Below, piece by piece: positions 9,015-18,588 of a stretch of DNA of 64,000 nt. The notes beneath the pieces are model-generated. The model did no database searches. It saw only the letters and a program-made list of their open reading frames with translations, and was not told where the DNA came from. Both the position numbers and the translations under genes were made by a program. The first letter of the stretch is position 1. Each line of letters starts with the position of its first letter. Source of the stretch: Alphaproteobacteria bacterium (lineage in GTDB: Bacteria; Pseudomonadota; Alphaproteobacteria; Micavibrionales; Micavibrionaceae); assembly GCA_016699735.1 (NCBI GenBank), contig CP065008.1, positions 992,001-1,056,000 on the forward strand, given 5' to 3'.

Positions 9015-9812
9015 CTAACCACGCCCGAAAATAACAGTAAAAAAAACATCAAAAATGACAGGCGCAATAAAAAAGGCAAGACTCAGTGTATGCGCCAAAA
9101 GAATCTGAAGAAGATTGATTTTTTGGTTGTTTTCTTGAAGAGCCTGCTGATAAAAAATCACAGCGACAGGACCAAACAGGAAGTAGGGAGAAATTACGGT
9201 AAACAACAAGAATAAAAACACTAGCAAAGAGCCAGCCTCTAGACCTAATAAAAAGACAAGTCCAAAAATCAGAAGCAGATAAGCAACAAGTGGGATAGGA
9301 GAAAAAAACACAAACAAAAACTCATAAAAAATGCTTTTTAATCCTGTTGAAGACGTTGGCGTATCTTGTATTTTCCTCACAAATAAGTGAACAAGAAAAA
9401 GAGTGACTAGAAAAACCAAAAGAAAAATAGGATTAAAAACAGGAAATTTATGAAAAAAAAGATCGGCGTGTGTATAAGGAAAAAAGGGATTATAGAATAG
9501 ACAACTAATAAACAGACTAAGAAAAAACAGCGTCAACCGATTTATACCGATCAAAAGAGATTCCCAAAGACCGCTCGTTTTTCTCCCCCGTATCAGCCAA
9601 AATATGATCCAAGACCATAAACATAGGGCGCTGGTATACCCAAAGGCAACATAAAGCCCCATGAAGTTTCTGAAATTAATTAACTCATGACTTTTTTCAA
9701 AAGAGAAAAAACGGTTTCCGTGAAGCAAAAGAAAAAATATGCCAATAACGAAATACCACAAGTAGGCATTAATAAGCTTTCCTCTGGCTGTCTTGGGAAA
9801 AACATTCATCAC
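9015..9812 (-). CDS. Unrecognised polytopic membrane protein
   Basis: A 265-residue, very hydrophobic protein with about seven predicted membrane segments rich in Phe, Leu and Ile. The gene is much more AT-rich than pbpC. Its start overlaps the pbpC stop by four bases (ATGA), so it is the last gene of the alpha-2-macroglobulin/pbpC operon. I do not recognise the family and see no catalytic motif. A role in the cell envelope would fit the context, but this is only inference. Its composition suggests recent acquisition. Confidence 0.6.
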   Translation of the reverse strand: MMNVFPKTARGKLINAYLWYFVIGIFFLLLHGNRFFSFEKSHELINFRNFMGLYVAFGYTSALCLWSWIIFWLIRGRKTSGLWESLLIGINRLTLFFLSLFISCLFYNPFFPYTHADLFFHKFPVFNPIFLLVFLVTLFLVHLFVRKIQDTPTSSTGLKSIFYEFLFVFFSPIPLVAYLLLIFGLVFLLGLEAGSLLVFLFLLFTVISPYFLFGPVAVIFYQQALQENNQKINLLQILLAHTLSLAFFIAPVIFDVFFTVIFGRG

Positions 9813-12013
9813 TTCACCGTAAACCTGACCGGAGCCAGACTCCGCACATCCCCGTCGGGAGTAAGTAAACTCACCCGTAAAATATGCGCCCCTTTCGTGA
9901 CGGACCAGAGCAGGGTCGCCTCCGTCCCGTCCAAGATGGGTTCGTCATCCAGCGCCCATTCCACCCGCGCCCCTACGGGCAGCCCGCGAATTTCAAACCG
10001 GAATTTCTGATGCGCCTGCGGGATACGCGGATCATAGGCGATCTGAAGCCCATCCGTCGGCCGCACCAGCTCTGGCTTGACGCTCAGTTCCGGCCCTTCA
10101 TGCCCGACCTCTTCCTCATATCCCGCCCGAACCCATTCGGTCGTCAGGGGGCAGGAACCCTCTTCGTCGCGGGGCCGCGCACACACGCTTTTGGAAACCA
10201 GCGCTGGACTAAGATAAAGCTTCTGCGTTTCTCTGTTCTTATTCAGCACAGAAAAAATCGACCGCAGAACCAGCGCCGGTCCGCCCGATCCCGTTACACC
10301 CTCCATCGGTGTGTTGTCCAGATTCCCCATCCATACCCCCACCACATAACGGTCATTATACCCCATCGTCCACGCATCGCGGTAATCCGTGCTGGTGCCG
10401 GTTTTCACAGCCGTTTGCACAGGCAGGTTCAGAACACTGCCCGCGCCGAACTCCATCCGCCGCGCCCACGGGTCGGAGAGGATGTTCCCGATCATCGAGG
10501 CCGCTTCTTCGGAAAAAATCCGCACGGGCTTTTGCAAATCGTCCGGCTGCCGCAAAAAATGAAACGGACGGTAAAGCCCCTTGTTCGCCAGCGCTCCGTA
10601 AGCCTGCGCCATTTCCAGCAACGTCACCGCCCCGTTGCCCAGCGCCAGCCCCTCGTCATAAATATTCGAACTCTCCGACAGGCTGAAAAACCCGAGCCGT
10701 TGCAGGGTCGTCAGATACTCCCCCGTCCCGACATACCGGATCGCGTGTAGCGCGGGGATATTGAGCGAATTCCCCAAAGCCTCGCGCAGCGTCAAAATCC
10801 CGTAATGCGTGTTGCTATAATTCCTGAAATTATGCAGCCCGTGTCCGATGGCCTCCGCCAGCGGCGAGTCGTCAAGGAACGTCGCCCCCGTCCAGCCCTT
10901 TTCAAGCGCAGCGGCATAGACGAACGGCTTCATCGCCGACCCCGGCTGGCGCGGCGTAGTCACCGTATCAATCTCGATCCCCGGCGTGTCCTCCTCCGGC
11001 AATCCCGCGCCGCCGACCACCCACGCCAGAATCTCCCCCGTCTCATGATCGGCCACCAGAACGGCGGCATTGCGAACGCGCTTCTTATGAAGGCTCAAAA
11101 GCCTCTGATCGACGATGTCCTGCACCTGCCGCTGCAGTTGAGAGTCCAGCGTCGTACGGAAATGATCGCGGAGATGCGCGGGGGCGTTCAGCCTTACATA
11201 ACGAGCAAAATGCCGTGCATCGACGGTCAGAGAAGGCTTTCGGACATCAAGCTTCTGTCCTGCAATCTGCGCGAATTCTCCCGCACTGATGATCCCTTCA
11301 TCTTTTAAAGATGAAGCCAGCCGCATCAGCGGCATTTCAATCCGTCCTGGAAACCGGAAGGGATCGTAAAGCGATGGCGCCCGCACCAGCACGACAAGCG
11401 CGAGCATTTCTTTTTGCGTAAGGGTCGAAAGGTCGCGGTTGAAATAATACTGCGCCGCCTGCGCGATCCCCCGTCGGTTGGAGCCGTACGGAACCTGATT
11501 GAGATAAAACTCGAACAACTCCGCTTTGGAGACGCTCCGCTCCAATCGTTGCGCCTCGAACCCCTCCAGCCACCGCGACCACAGGGAGCGGGGGCGCGGA
11601 TGGATCAGCCGCACGACCTGCTCTGTGATCGTACTCGCCCCCCGCACCGTACGGAGTTTTTTGACATTCTGATAAACCGCCGCCAATCGTGCGGACCAGT
11701 CAACTCCGGCATGTACGTAAAACCGCCGATCTTCGGAATGAAGAAAAGCAACCTTCAAGAACTCCGGCACCTCATAGAGCGCCACCCGGTCATAAAGGTT
11801 CCAGCGGTTCTCGTAAGTAATGCCCAGCGGCTCACCGTTCCGGCCCGTCACCCGCAGCGTCTGGACGTCGGACACGATGCCGTGCAGGGACTTTTCGATA
11901 GGGGTACGGGACAAAAACGTAAGCCCCCATAACAGCAAGGAAGAAAAAACAACAAAACAAGCTGTCAAAAGCCTAATGTTTTTGCGTAAGGCTATCGCGG
12001 ATATCATGGCCAT
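9809..12013 (-). CDS. pbpC: Penicillin-binding protein 1C
   Basis: A 734-residue bifunctional peptidoglycan synthase. An N-terminal membrane anchor lies at about residues 15-33. The GT51 glycosyltransferase domain has catalytic Glu94 in HSEDRRFY and RGASTITEQ at 124-132. The transpeptidase has S359-x-x-K362, S416-L-N418 and K537-T-G539. The C-terminal BiPBP_C domain (about 645-734), typical of PBP1C, is present. The start overlaps the preceding DUF2199 gene by 41 bases; Met3 is an alternative. PBP1C is usually encoded next to a bacterial alpha-2-macroglobulin, as here, and the pair is thought to sense and repair damage to the wall after attack. Confidence 0.95.
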   Translation of the reverse strand: MAMISAIALRKNIRLLTACFVVFSSLLLWGLTFLSRTPIEKSLHGIVSDVQTLRVTGRNGEPLGITYENRWNLYDRVALYEVPEFLKVAFLHSEDRRFYVHAGVDWSARLAAVYQNVKKLRTVRGASTITEQVVRLIHPRPRSLWSRWLEGFEAQRLERSVSKAELFEFYLNQVPYGSNRRGIAQAAQYYFNRDLSTLTQKEMLALVVLVRAPSLYDPFRFPGRIEMPLMRLASSLKDEGIISAGEFAQIAGQKLDVRKPSLTVDARHFARYVRLNAPAHLRDHFRTTLDSQLQRQVQDIVDQRLLSLHKKRVRNAAVLVADHETGEILAWVVGGAGLPEEDTPGIEIDTVTTPRQPGSAMKPFVYAAALEKGWTGATFLDDSPLAEAIGHGLHNFRNYSNTHYGILTLREALGNSLNIPALHAIRYVGTGEYLTTLQRLGFFSLSESSNIYDEGLALGNGAVTLLEMAQAYGALANKGLYRPFHFLRQPDDLQKPVRIFSEEAASMIGNILSDPWARRMEFGAGSVLNLPVQTAVKTGTSTDYRDAWTMGYNDRYVVGVWMGNLDNTPMEGVTGSGGPALVLRSIFSVLNKNRETQKLYLSPALVSKSVCARPRDEEGSCPLTTEWVRAGYEEEVGHEGPELSVKPELVRPTDGLQIAYDPRIPQAHQKFRFEIRGLPVGARVEWALDDEPILDGTEATLLWSVTKGAHILRVSLLTPDGDVRSLAPVRFTVK

Positions 12014-12554
12014 TTAACGCATAGAGTTCAAGGATACGGTCAAAAGTGATCCCATCCCTTTGTTCAAGACTGAGCGGATGATCGCACGGCTCCAGTTCTA
12101 AAATTGGCCGTTGTTCGTTATCCTGTGGAAGAACGTGAACTTTTAAGGAAAGTGTCTCTGGATAACCTTTCAGAGAATTCGAAAACCATCCAAACCAAGG
12201 CCCAAGCTGCGACCGCACAGGCTCATTATAATGTTCTAAGTACAGATAAAAATTAGCCTTGGACAAGCTGGACCAAACCCCATAACCGAAGAAATCATTT
12301 TTTGTCCCGATAATCGGAAGGAGAAGAACACAGCGTACAAAATAATGTTCATTTTCAAAAATACAAAAGTCCTTCGTCAGTATATGGGATGCTTCTAAGA
12401 TAGATTTATTTGATTCAGGACTAATTGAATCTTGCCATAGGCTAGGCGCATCGGTGCCAAGATCAAAAAGACCTACATGCGATTGACCACAACAAGGGCA
12501 GATCCATGAGTTATCGTGCAAGCGAAGCCATCGGGGGTCGTTGAGTAAATCCAT
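11973..12554 (-). CDS. DUF2199 domain protein
   Basis: A 193-residue soluble protein. Near the N-terminus, WICPCCGQSH is the CxxCG-type opening of DUF2199 proteins, followed by WxD and EHYFVRCVLLLPI, and FGYGVWSSLS, which are typical of that family. No function is established. It starts seven bases after the alpha-2-macroglobulin stop and runs 41 bases into pbpC, so it sits inside a gene pair that is normally adjacent. It is more AT-rich than both neighbours, which suggests insertion into the operon. Confidence 0.75.
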   Translation of the reverse strand: MDLLNDPRWLRLHDNSWICPCCGQSHVGLFDLGTDAPSLWQDSISPESNKSILEASHILTKDFCIFENEHYFVRCVLLLPIIGTKNDFFGYGVWSSLSKANFYLYLEHYNEPVRSQLGPWFGWFSNSLKGYPETLSLKVHVLPQDNEQRPILELEPCDHPLSLEQRDGITFDRILELYALNGHDIRDSLTQKH

Positions 12555-12561
12555 ATTCCAC

Positions 12562-15500
12562 TCACGGCCCGGTCTGTATCACAAGCGCCCCATTCTGCCC
12601 GCGCCCGTAAACATCGGGATCGTACATCTCCTCGGCCCGCACGGGCGGCGCAGCGAATGTACCGTCCGCGATGGCTTGCGCGACATAGGAAAGATGATAA
12701 TTCCCCGCCGGGAGCCAGTCCGAAAAGAACCGAGCCGAGTCATGCCGCAATTCCTTGTGATAGAAGCTCCAGAACGAGAAATTATACTCCCGCCAGTCGC
12801 TGTATTTAAACCACAGTGACCCGCCCGCCTGATCGTAGACCGCCTCCGCATCGTCCACGGTTGAGGCCGTAGCCAGATCGCGGTTGACGGTCTCCAGCCC
12901 GCCCGGAAGCGGATCGTTGACCACCACGAAATTGCGCGGGGCAGGGAGGTTCAGGAACAGATCGACCCGCACCAGATCGCCGCGCTTGATGGCTTCCCCG
13001 TCTTTCAGGATCGTCCACTTGCCGTCCTTCTTCACGCTGTATTCGCGCCCGATATCCATTCCGGCGTTCATCTTGTTCTCCCACCCGGATTTCGGCGCAT
13101 AGCGCACCCGCGCGGCATAATAAAGCCGCCCCGGACCGTCTTTGGTCAGGTTCAGAGCGCGTTTCTGGCCGGGATCCTCCGCCGTAATCATCTTGGAAAG
13201 TGTGACAGGCGTATCACGGAAATCCTTGAACGCAGCTTCCCCGAACGTCTGCGCGTCCAAAGCCGCCGTGACTTTCATCGCGGGTTTATCGGTTTCATAA
13301 ACCCGCGCATATTCGATCAGCCCGTTCATGCAGAACATATTCTCCTGCGTGTTTTCCCAGTGATCGCGGCTCTCCCGGCTCTGCGTGATCATCCGCACCA
13401 GCTTGAACGGCTTGTCGCCGATCAATTCCTTCCCCGCATCCGTTTTCCCATAGGAAAGAAACGCCGAAAGGATCGCACAATTATCGCGCAGCGGCGTGGC
13501 CAGAAGACGCAGATACCCGTCATCCAGAGTCTCGCTGAACATGAACTTCCCGCCCGTCTCGTTCCCCGCCGCGAAAATCATATCAACGGTTTCCTTGGCA
13601 CTCGCCTTGGTGTTCTCGAACATCAACGCGGCCTGAAGATAATGCGCCTTCCCGAACAAGCTCATATTTTTCAGATGCGGCGCATAACGCTGAACATCAT
13701 CGGCGGCAATTTTCCCCTCACGCGCCAGAGCGGCCAGCGCCACGGCCCGCACCGTAGAGGTCATCCCCGGCTGATAAAAATCCGGCACGGCATCCTGCCG
13801 CAGGAAATTCAAAAGATAATCATGCAGTTTCTTCTCGACATCGGCAGGAATCGTATACCCGTCCTTCTTCAGCCAGTTGAACGCCATCGCGGTATAGGCG
13901 CTGAGATAGGGGTCCGCCCGGTCATCCGTCGCCACGAAATAAGTCATCCCCCCATTCGGCGCCTGATAATTCGCAGCCGTATCAAGCGTCGATTGCGGCA
14001 GCTTATCAGCCCCGTCCCAGACAAGTGACTCCGGCAGCCACGGCTTCAACTCCTTGTAATGCGCGGCCATAACCCCCTTGGTTAGAACCTGCTCCCAGCA
14101 GATATAGGGATAATCGCGCATATAGCGGAACGCGCCCGCAAGATTGGCGATGACCGAGGGCGAAAGCACGACGCTGACATCCCCGCTATCGGTATAAATC
14201 TCCTGAGGGAACAGGATATTCTCTGAAACCTTCGCTTCGGTCGTCGTGCCATACGTCGCGGCCACGTCGAACACGCGCTTCTTATGGACAGGCAGGGTGA
14301 ATTCCATGCTGTCCTTGTCCGCGGCGTCTTCCGCGAACGCACGGAAAGTAATTAAACCATCGGCGATTTCCCGGTCTACGGGCAGCATCTTGGCTTCTAT
14401 AGGCACATACACCGTCTGTCGCTTGAACGGCTCCAGCGTCACGGTCTGTTCCGCAGAAACCACGTCTGAATCTTTGGTCGCAACATCCCCGAACGCCTCG
14501 ATTTTAACCGTGAGCGTACGCGGCGCATCCGTGCGGTTCATCACGCTGAATCCGGCAGTAAACGTATCGCCCTCGCGCACCTGATTGGGCATCACGGGCC
14601 GCAACTCGGTCGGACGGTTGACCTTGAACGTCCCCTCACCAAGCCCCAGCCGATCGGTCGGTGTCGTCGCCACGGTAAGGACGCGCCAGCCCGTCAGATT
14701 ATCCGGCGCATCGAACGTGATCGAAGCCTGCCCGTTCGCATCGGTCTTCAGCGCAGGGTTCCAGTAGCTGACAAACTTGAACAGGTTCCGCATATCGACA
14801 TCGCCGCCGCCGTCTCCACCGGGATTTGCGCCCTTCTTCTCGAATTTCTGCCGCCCGACAAGTCTGTAAATCAGGCTGTAATTTCTTAAATCCAGCGCAT
14901 CGAGATCGTAAAATCCCTTGTAAGGATCGAACGCATCGCGCCCCGCGCTGATAAGATCGAAGACGGATTCATCCAGCACAGCAACGGCCAGTTCGATCGG
15001 CTCGGCTTTTTCCGTCGCATGGCGCGGCGCAGCGGTCAGAGAAACCTGAACCTTGTCGCGCGGACGGTAAACATCCTGCGCCGCCTTCACCTCGACGGTC
15101 ATTTCCTTGTACGGGTCACGCACGGGCATGGTCACATAACCCAGCCGGAATGTGGGTTTACCCAGATCGACCTGCCCCAGCGGCGGCACATCCTTGTCAA
15201 CTCGCGGCGAAACCACCATGACCGAAAGATAAAATCCCGGCAGGTAGTCCGGCTTGATCGAGATTTCCAGCACAGGAGCGCCTCCCTCGAGGGTCTGCAC
15301 GAAATGCTCGACGATCCCATACCGTTCAACCGTCACCAGTGCCTTCGCGCCAGGGTAGGGGTTCTTGACGAGAAACTTGGCCGTATCCCCGACCTTGTAA
15401 TCTTTCTTTTCGGGGATGACAGGCAGGATGTACTTATCTTCATCGTTCCACTGCACGTAGTCATCGCCAGCGACCCAGATCATGATCTCGGTCTTGTGTT

Positions 15501-18500
15501 CGCGACCCTTGGTATCAGCAATCTTGGCAATCATGCGGTACGTTCCGGCCTTCTCCGGCGTAAACGTGCAATCCTGACCTTCGAGCGCCGAGACTTGCGA
15601 GCAGGCTGCAACCTGTTTCCATTCCCGCGTAATATCGCTCAGATAGGCGTTCCCGGCCCCTTTGACCTTGGCCACGCTGATCTCTTCATATTCGATCACG
15701 GACTGTATCGTCGTCCCCGCAGCCGGACTGCCCTGATCGTCCACGACAAGCGTTTGTAGGTTCACGGGTTGCTTGGAGGTATAAAACCATTGCGGACTTT
15801 TCACACCGACAAATCGGTCAACGCCCACATAATCCGCCTGCGCGAGTGAAGCAACGGACTTACCTCGGTCGTCCTGCACCGCGCTCTCCACGGCAAGCGT
15901 CCCGTAATAAATCGGCTGCTGCGGCAGAACGAAAACTTCGGCCCATGCCCCCTTATCGTCTAGTTTCTGCTCCTTCTGCAAAAGCTGCTCGGAACTCAGC
16001 CCCTCGCTCGACCCGCCGAAGTAAAAATTCTGTGCTGCAGGATTGTCAGACGTAAAGCTGCCCATATTCAGGGTCACGGTTACCCGCGCCAGCGCATCGC
16101 CATAAGGTCCGCCGGAATGAAGCGCCGCAAGACTTTCAATAGTCATCGCATCGCCCGGCCGGAACAGGTCGCCGCCGATCTCAGTGGTTACACGGAAAGG
16201 CGCGGGCGTAAAATCGCTGACCAGAACCTGCAGCGGATAAAGCGTAAATTGCTCGTCCTTTTCCTCATATTCGTACTCATCTGCCGCCTCGGGGTTTTCG
16301 GCGGTCTCAGCAGGCGGGTTGACCCGGAAGTCCGCCTTCAGCTTGAAGCGATACCAGCCGACAGCGCCCGATTGAGGAATGGGGTATTCCCCTGCATACG
16401 CGCCGAAATCGGAGAACACAACATCCTTGACCTCCTGCACCGTCTTTCCGGTCGGATCGACAATCTCAAGCGTATAGCGCCCCTTAGGCGGCTTAGTCAG
16501 AGTCCGCTCGTTCTGGTTCCGCAGGAAGATTTTGTACTGCATGGTGTCCCCGGCGCGGTAAATCCCCTGCGCCGTCATGCCCCAGCTTTTCAGATGCCCG
16601 AAACGGTCGCGTGTATAGGCGTTCGTGCCGTCCTCGGAAAGATTCCACGTATCGAGGCCAAAACTCGGCGCCAGTGGCAGCAGCGCCATCTCCGCCCCCT
16701 TGTCCAGACGGGCGAACAACCGCACCTCGGCATCGTCCCACGCATTAAGCAAATTCTGCAGCGGGTCCAGCGTCTCGCTTCCCGGCAGGATCGCAATCCC
16801 CTGAGAGTCCGTGACAGCCGTCGCCAGAACATCCTTCGGAGCCGAAATATTCGGCAGAGAATCCGTGTAAAGACTGACTTTCACGCCTTCGACAGGCAAT
16901 CCAGTCGCCAGATCAGTCACCCAGAGCAGGGAATTAAAATGCCCCAGCTTCAAATGCGCCTGCCACGGCGTCACCTGCGCGAACAATTTGCGGTCGCCTT
17001 CCCATTTATCGGCAACCTCAGGATACGTCGAGAGAAACCCATAGAGAGCGCCGGATTTCCCGCCCAGCATCTCGCGCACACCGCCCGGAACCCCGTACTG
17101 GATATCCTCGATTTTTTGAACCGACTTGGAATAGGTCTGGTTCTCCTTCACCCCGTCCGGCGTCACCGAACGGTAGTTAAACGTGAAAGACTCAAGATTG
17201 TTGACATAAAACGGCAACTCGCTATCCGTCTGGCTCTCCAGAACGGCATATTTATGCGGCATCTCGAAATTCGGATTGCGGTGATTGGTCGAGAATTTCA
17301 TCTCAATAGCCTGCGGCAGGACGCGCCCGAACTCATCCTCAAAACCGGAGGCGGGAAGGCTCAGCACATACTCCTGCGCCGCCTTCAGCCCAACGGGAAG
17401 CCCGACATAATAAAGCCGGTCGGCGGAATGGGGCGTTCCAAGGCTCGACCAGTCGCGGTTCTCATCGCCCCACGGATTGTAATCTTTCTTATCTCCGGAC
17501 AGGCTGGGCTTGAAAACGGCATTGTCCTTGACCTCAGACCGCAAGACGGGAACCGTAAACGCAAGCGAAACCCCGCGCAGTGGGTTGCACAATAACCTCT
17601 GATCCGGCGTCATTTGGGGAGGGATCAAGATCGAGGAGCCGTCATTGGCTGTGCAACTCACTCCGGCAAAGCCAAAATCCGGAAACGTCTGAAAACTCAC
17701 AATATCCCGGCTCTGCGCGCTCGGTTCTGTCCCTTCGGCGGAAATTAATCCCGGCTCGATCCTTAAGGTGGCGGCGGAATTCACAGCCAATTCGCTCTGC
17801 GGCTCCACCAGCCAGACGCGCCGCGCCTCCTCGCCGTTGATTTCAGTCTTTTGGTCGTCGCTCTGCCGCGCTTGCTGATCGACCCGCACCCAGAGTTTAT
17901 CCGTTGGGGAAAGGACGTAATCAGGCAGCTTCTGCCAGTCTTCATCAGGCTTAACCAAAAGAGGAACCCGCGTTCCGCCGCCGGAGGGCGCAATGAACAA
18001 ATGCTGCTCGACCGATGATCGTGACACCGGCTGCGTAAACACGACCCGGATGACGGGATGCGTAGGAGAGCGCCAAGTATTGAAGTTGGTATAGCTGACA
18101 TCCGGCCTCTGGGTAATAAAGCCGCTCATTTCCTCTTTCGCCAGCTTTCCGCCGTCTTCAGCGGTAATGACAGGCGCAATCGTCACGACATACTTCGTGG
18201 CGGGCGCCATCGTATCCGCGCTGTCGAGATTACACGACAGGGAGGACGTATTAAGCCAGCGCCACTGGCACTTTAAGGGCGGCGTAATCGAAACGCCGAC
18301 TTCCTCAACGGTCCGCTCCATCCGCCCCAACGGAACGACGGGGCGGTTGAATTCGATGACGATCTGATTCCCCGGCGGAACATCTTCCCCGGTGGGCGTC
18401 ACCCGCAGGATGCTAAGCGTTTTAGGAGTGTCGGATGAATGGGCGGAAACGCTGGAAAAAACACACACAAAAAGAAAAAGTGCACACCATAAACGGTCAC

Positions 18501-18504
18501 GCAT
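12562..18504 (-). CDS. Bacterial alpha-2-macroglobulin (YfhM-like)
   Basis: A very large periplasmic protein of about 1,980 residues. The start chosen is the ATG at 18504, preceded by GGGGTGG, because it gives a clean signal peptide (MRDRLWCALFLFVCVFSS, cleavage near VSA-HSS). There is no lipobox, unlike E. coli YfhM. A series of MG (Ig-like) domains is followed by the alpha-2-macroglobulin domain (PELRPVMPNQVREGD, WRVLTVATT) and a thioester motif CWEQ near residue 1467 with the expected Cys and Gln. A helical TED domain and a C-terminal receptor-binding-like domain follow. Such proteins trap invading proteases by covalent capture. It is the first gene of the operon with pbpC. Confidence 0.93.
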   Translation of the reverse strand: MRDRLWCALFLFVCVFSSVSAHSSDTPKTLSILRVTPTGEDVPPGNQIVIEFNRPVVPLGRMERTVEEVGVSITPPLKCQWRWLNTSSLSCNLDSADTMAPATKYVVTIAPVITAEDGGKLAKEEMSGFITQRPDVSYTNFNTWRSPTHPVIRVVFTQPVSRSSVEQHLFIAPSGGGTRVPLLVKPDEDWQKLPDYVLSPTDKLWVRVDQQARQSDDQKTEINGEEARRVWLVEPQSELAVNSAATLRIEPGLISAEGTEPSAQSRDIVSFQTFPDFGFAGVSCTANDGSSILIPPQMTPDQRLLCNPLRGVSLAFTVPVLRSEVKDNAVFKPSLSGDKKDYNPWGDENRDWSSLGTPHSADRLYYVGLPVGLKAAQEYVLSLPASGFEDEFGRVLPQAIEMKFSTNHRNPNFEMPHKYAVLESQTDSELPFYVNNLESFTFNYRSVTPDGVKENQTYSKSVQKIEDIQYGVPGGVREMLGGKSGALYGFLSTYPEVADKWEGDRKLFAQVTPWQAHLKLGHFNSLLWVTDLATGLPVEGVKVSLYTDSLPNISAPKDVLATAVTDSQGIAILPGSETLDPLQNLLNAWDDAEVRLFARLDKGAEMALLPLAPSFGLDTWNLSEDGTNAYTRDRFGHLKSWGMTAQGIYRAGDTMQYKIFLRNQNERTLTKPPKGRYTLEIVDPTGKTVQEVKDVVFSDFGAYAGEYPIPQSGAVGWYRFKLKADFRVNPPAETAENPEAADEYEYEEKDEQFTLYPLQVLVSDFTPAPFRVTTEIGGDLFRPGDAMTIESLAALHSGGPYGDALARVTVTLNMGSFTSDNPAAQNFYFGGSSEGLSSEQLLQKEQKLDDKGAWAEVFVLPQQPIYYGTLAVESAVQDDRGKSVASLAQADYVGVDRFVGVKSPQWFYTSKQPVNLQTLVVDDQGSPAAGTTIQSVIEYEEISVAKVKGAGNAYLSDITREWKQVAACSQVSALEGQDCTFTPEKAGTYRMIAKIADTKGREHKTEIMIWVAGDDYVQWNDEDKYILPVIPEKKDYKVGDTAKFLVKNPYPGAKALVTVERYGIVEHFVQTLEGGAPVLEISIKPDYLPGFYLSVMVVSPRVDKDVPPLGQVDLGKPTFRLGYVTMPVRDPYKEMTVEVKAAQDVYRPRDKVQVSLTAAPRHATEKAEPIELAVAVLDESVFDLISAGRDAFDPYKGFYDLDALDLRNYSLIYRLVGRQKFEKKGANPGGDGGGDVDMRNLFKFVSYWNPALKTDANGQASITFDAPDNLTGWRVLTVATTPTDRLGLGEGTFKVNRPTELRPVMPNQVREGDTFTAGFSVMNRTDAPRTLTVKIEAFGDVATKDSDVVSAEQTVTLEPFKRQTVYVPIEAKMLPVDREIADGLITFRAFAEDAADKDSMEFTLPVHKKRVFDVAATYGTTTEAKVSENILFPQEIYTDSGDVSVVLSPSVIANLAGAFRYMRDYPYICWEQVLTKGVMAAHYKELKPWLPESLVWDGADKLPQSTLDTAANYQAPNGGMTYFVATDDRADPYLSAYTAMAFNWLKKDGYTIPADVEKKLHDYLLNFLRQDAVPDFYQPGMTSTVRAVALAALAREGKIAADDVQRYAPHLKNMSLFGKAHYLQAALMFENTKASAKETVDMIFAAGNETGGKFMFSETLDDGYLRLLATPLRDNCAILSAFLSYGKTDAGKELIGDKPFKLVRMITQSRESRDHWENTQENMFCMNGLIEYARVYETDKPAMKVTAALDAQTFGEAAFKDFRDTPVTLSKMITAEDPGQKRALNLTKDGPGRLYYAARVRYAPKSGWENKMNAGMDIGREYSVKKDGKWTILKDGEAIKRGDLVRVDLFLNLPAPRNFVVVNDPLPGGLETVNRDLATASTVDDAEAVYDQAGGSLWFKYSDWREYNFSFWSFYHKELRHDSARFFSDWLPAGNYHLSYVAQAIADGTFAAPPVRAEEMYDPDVYGRGQNGALVIQTGP

Positions 18505-18588
18505 CGCCCACCCCAAAAAATAAAATAAAGAATATCTAAGAGCTATCACAACCCATTGAGACGGGGAAGGAGAGGCGCAAGGAATTTT

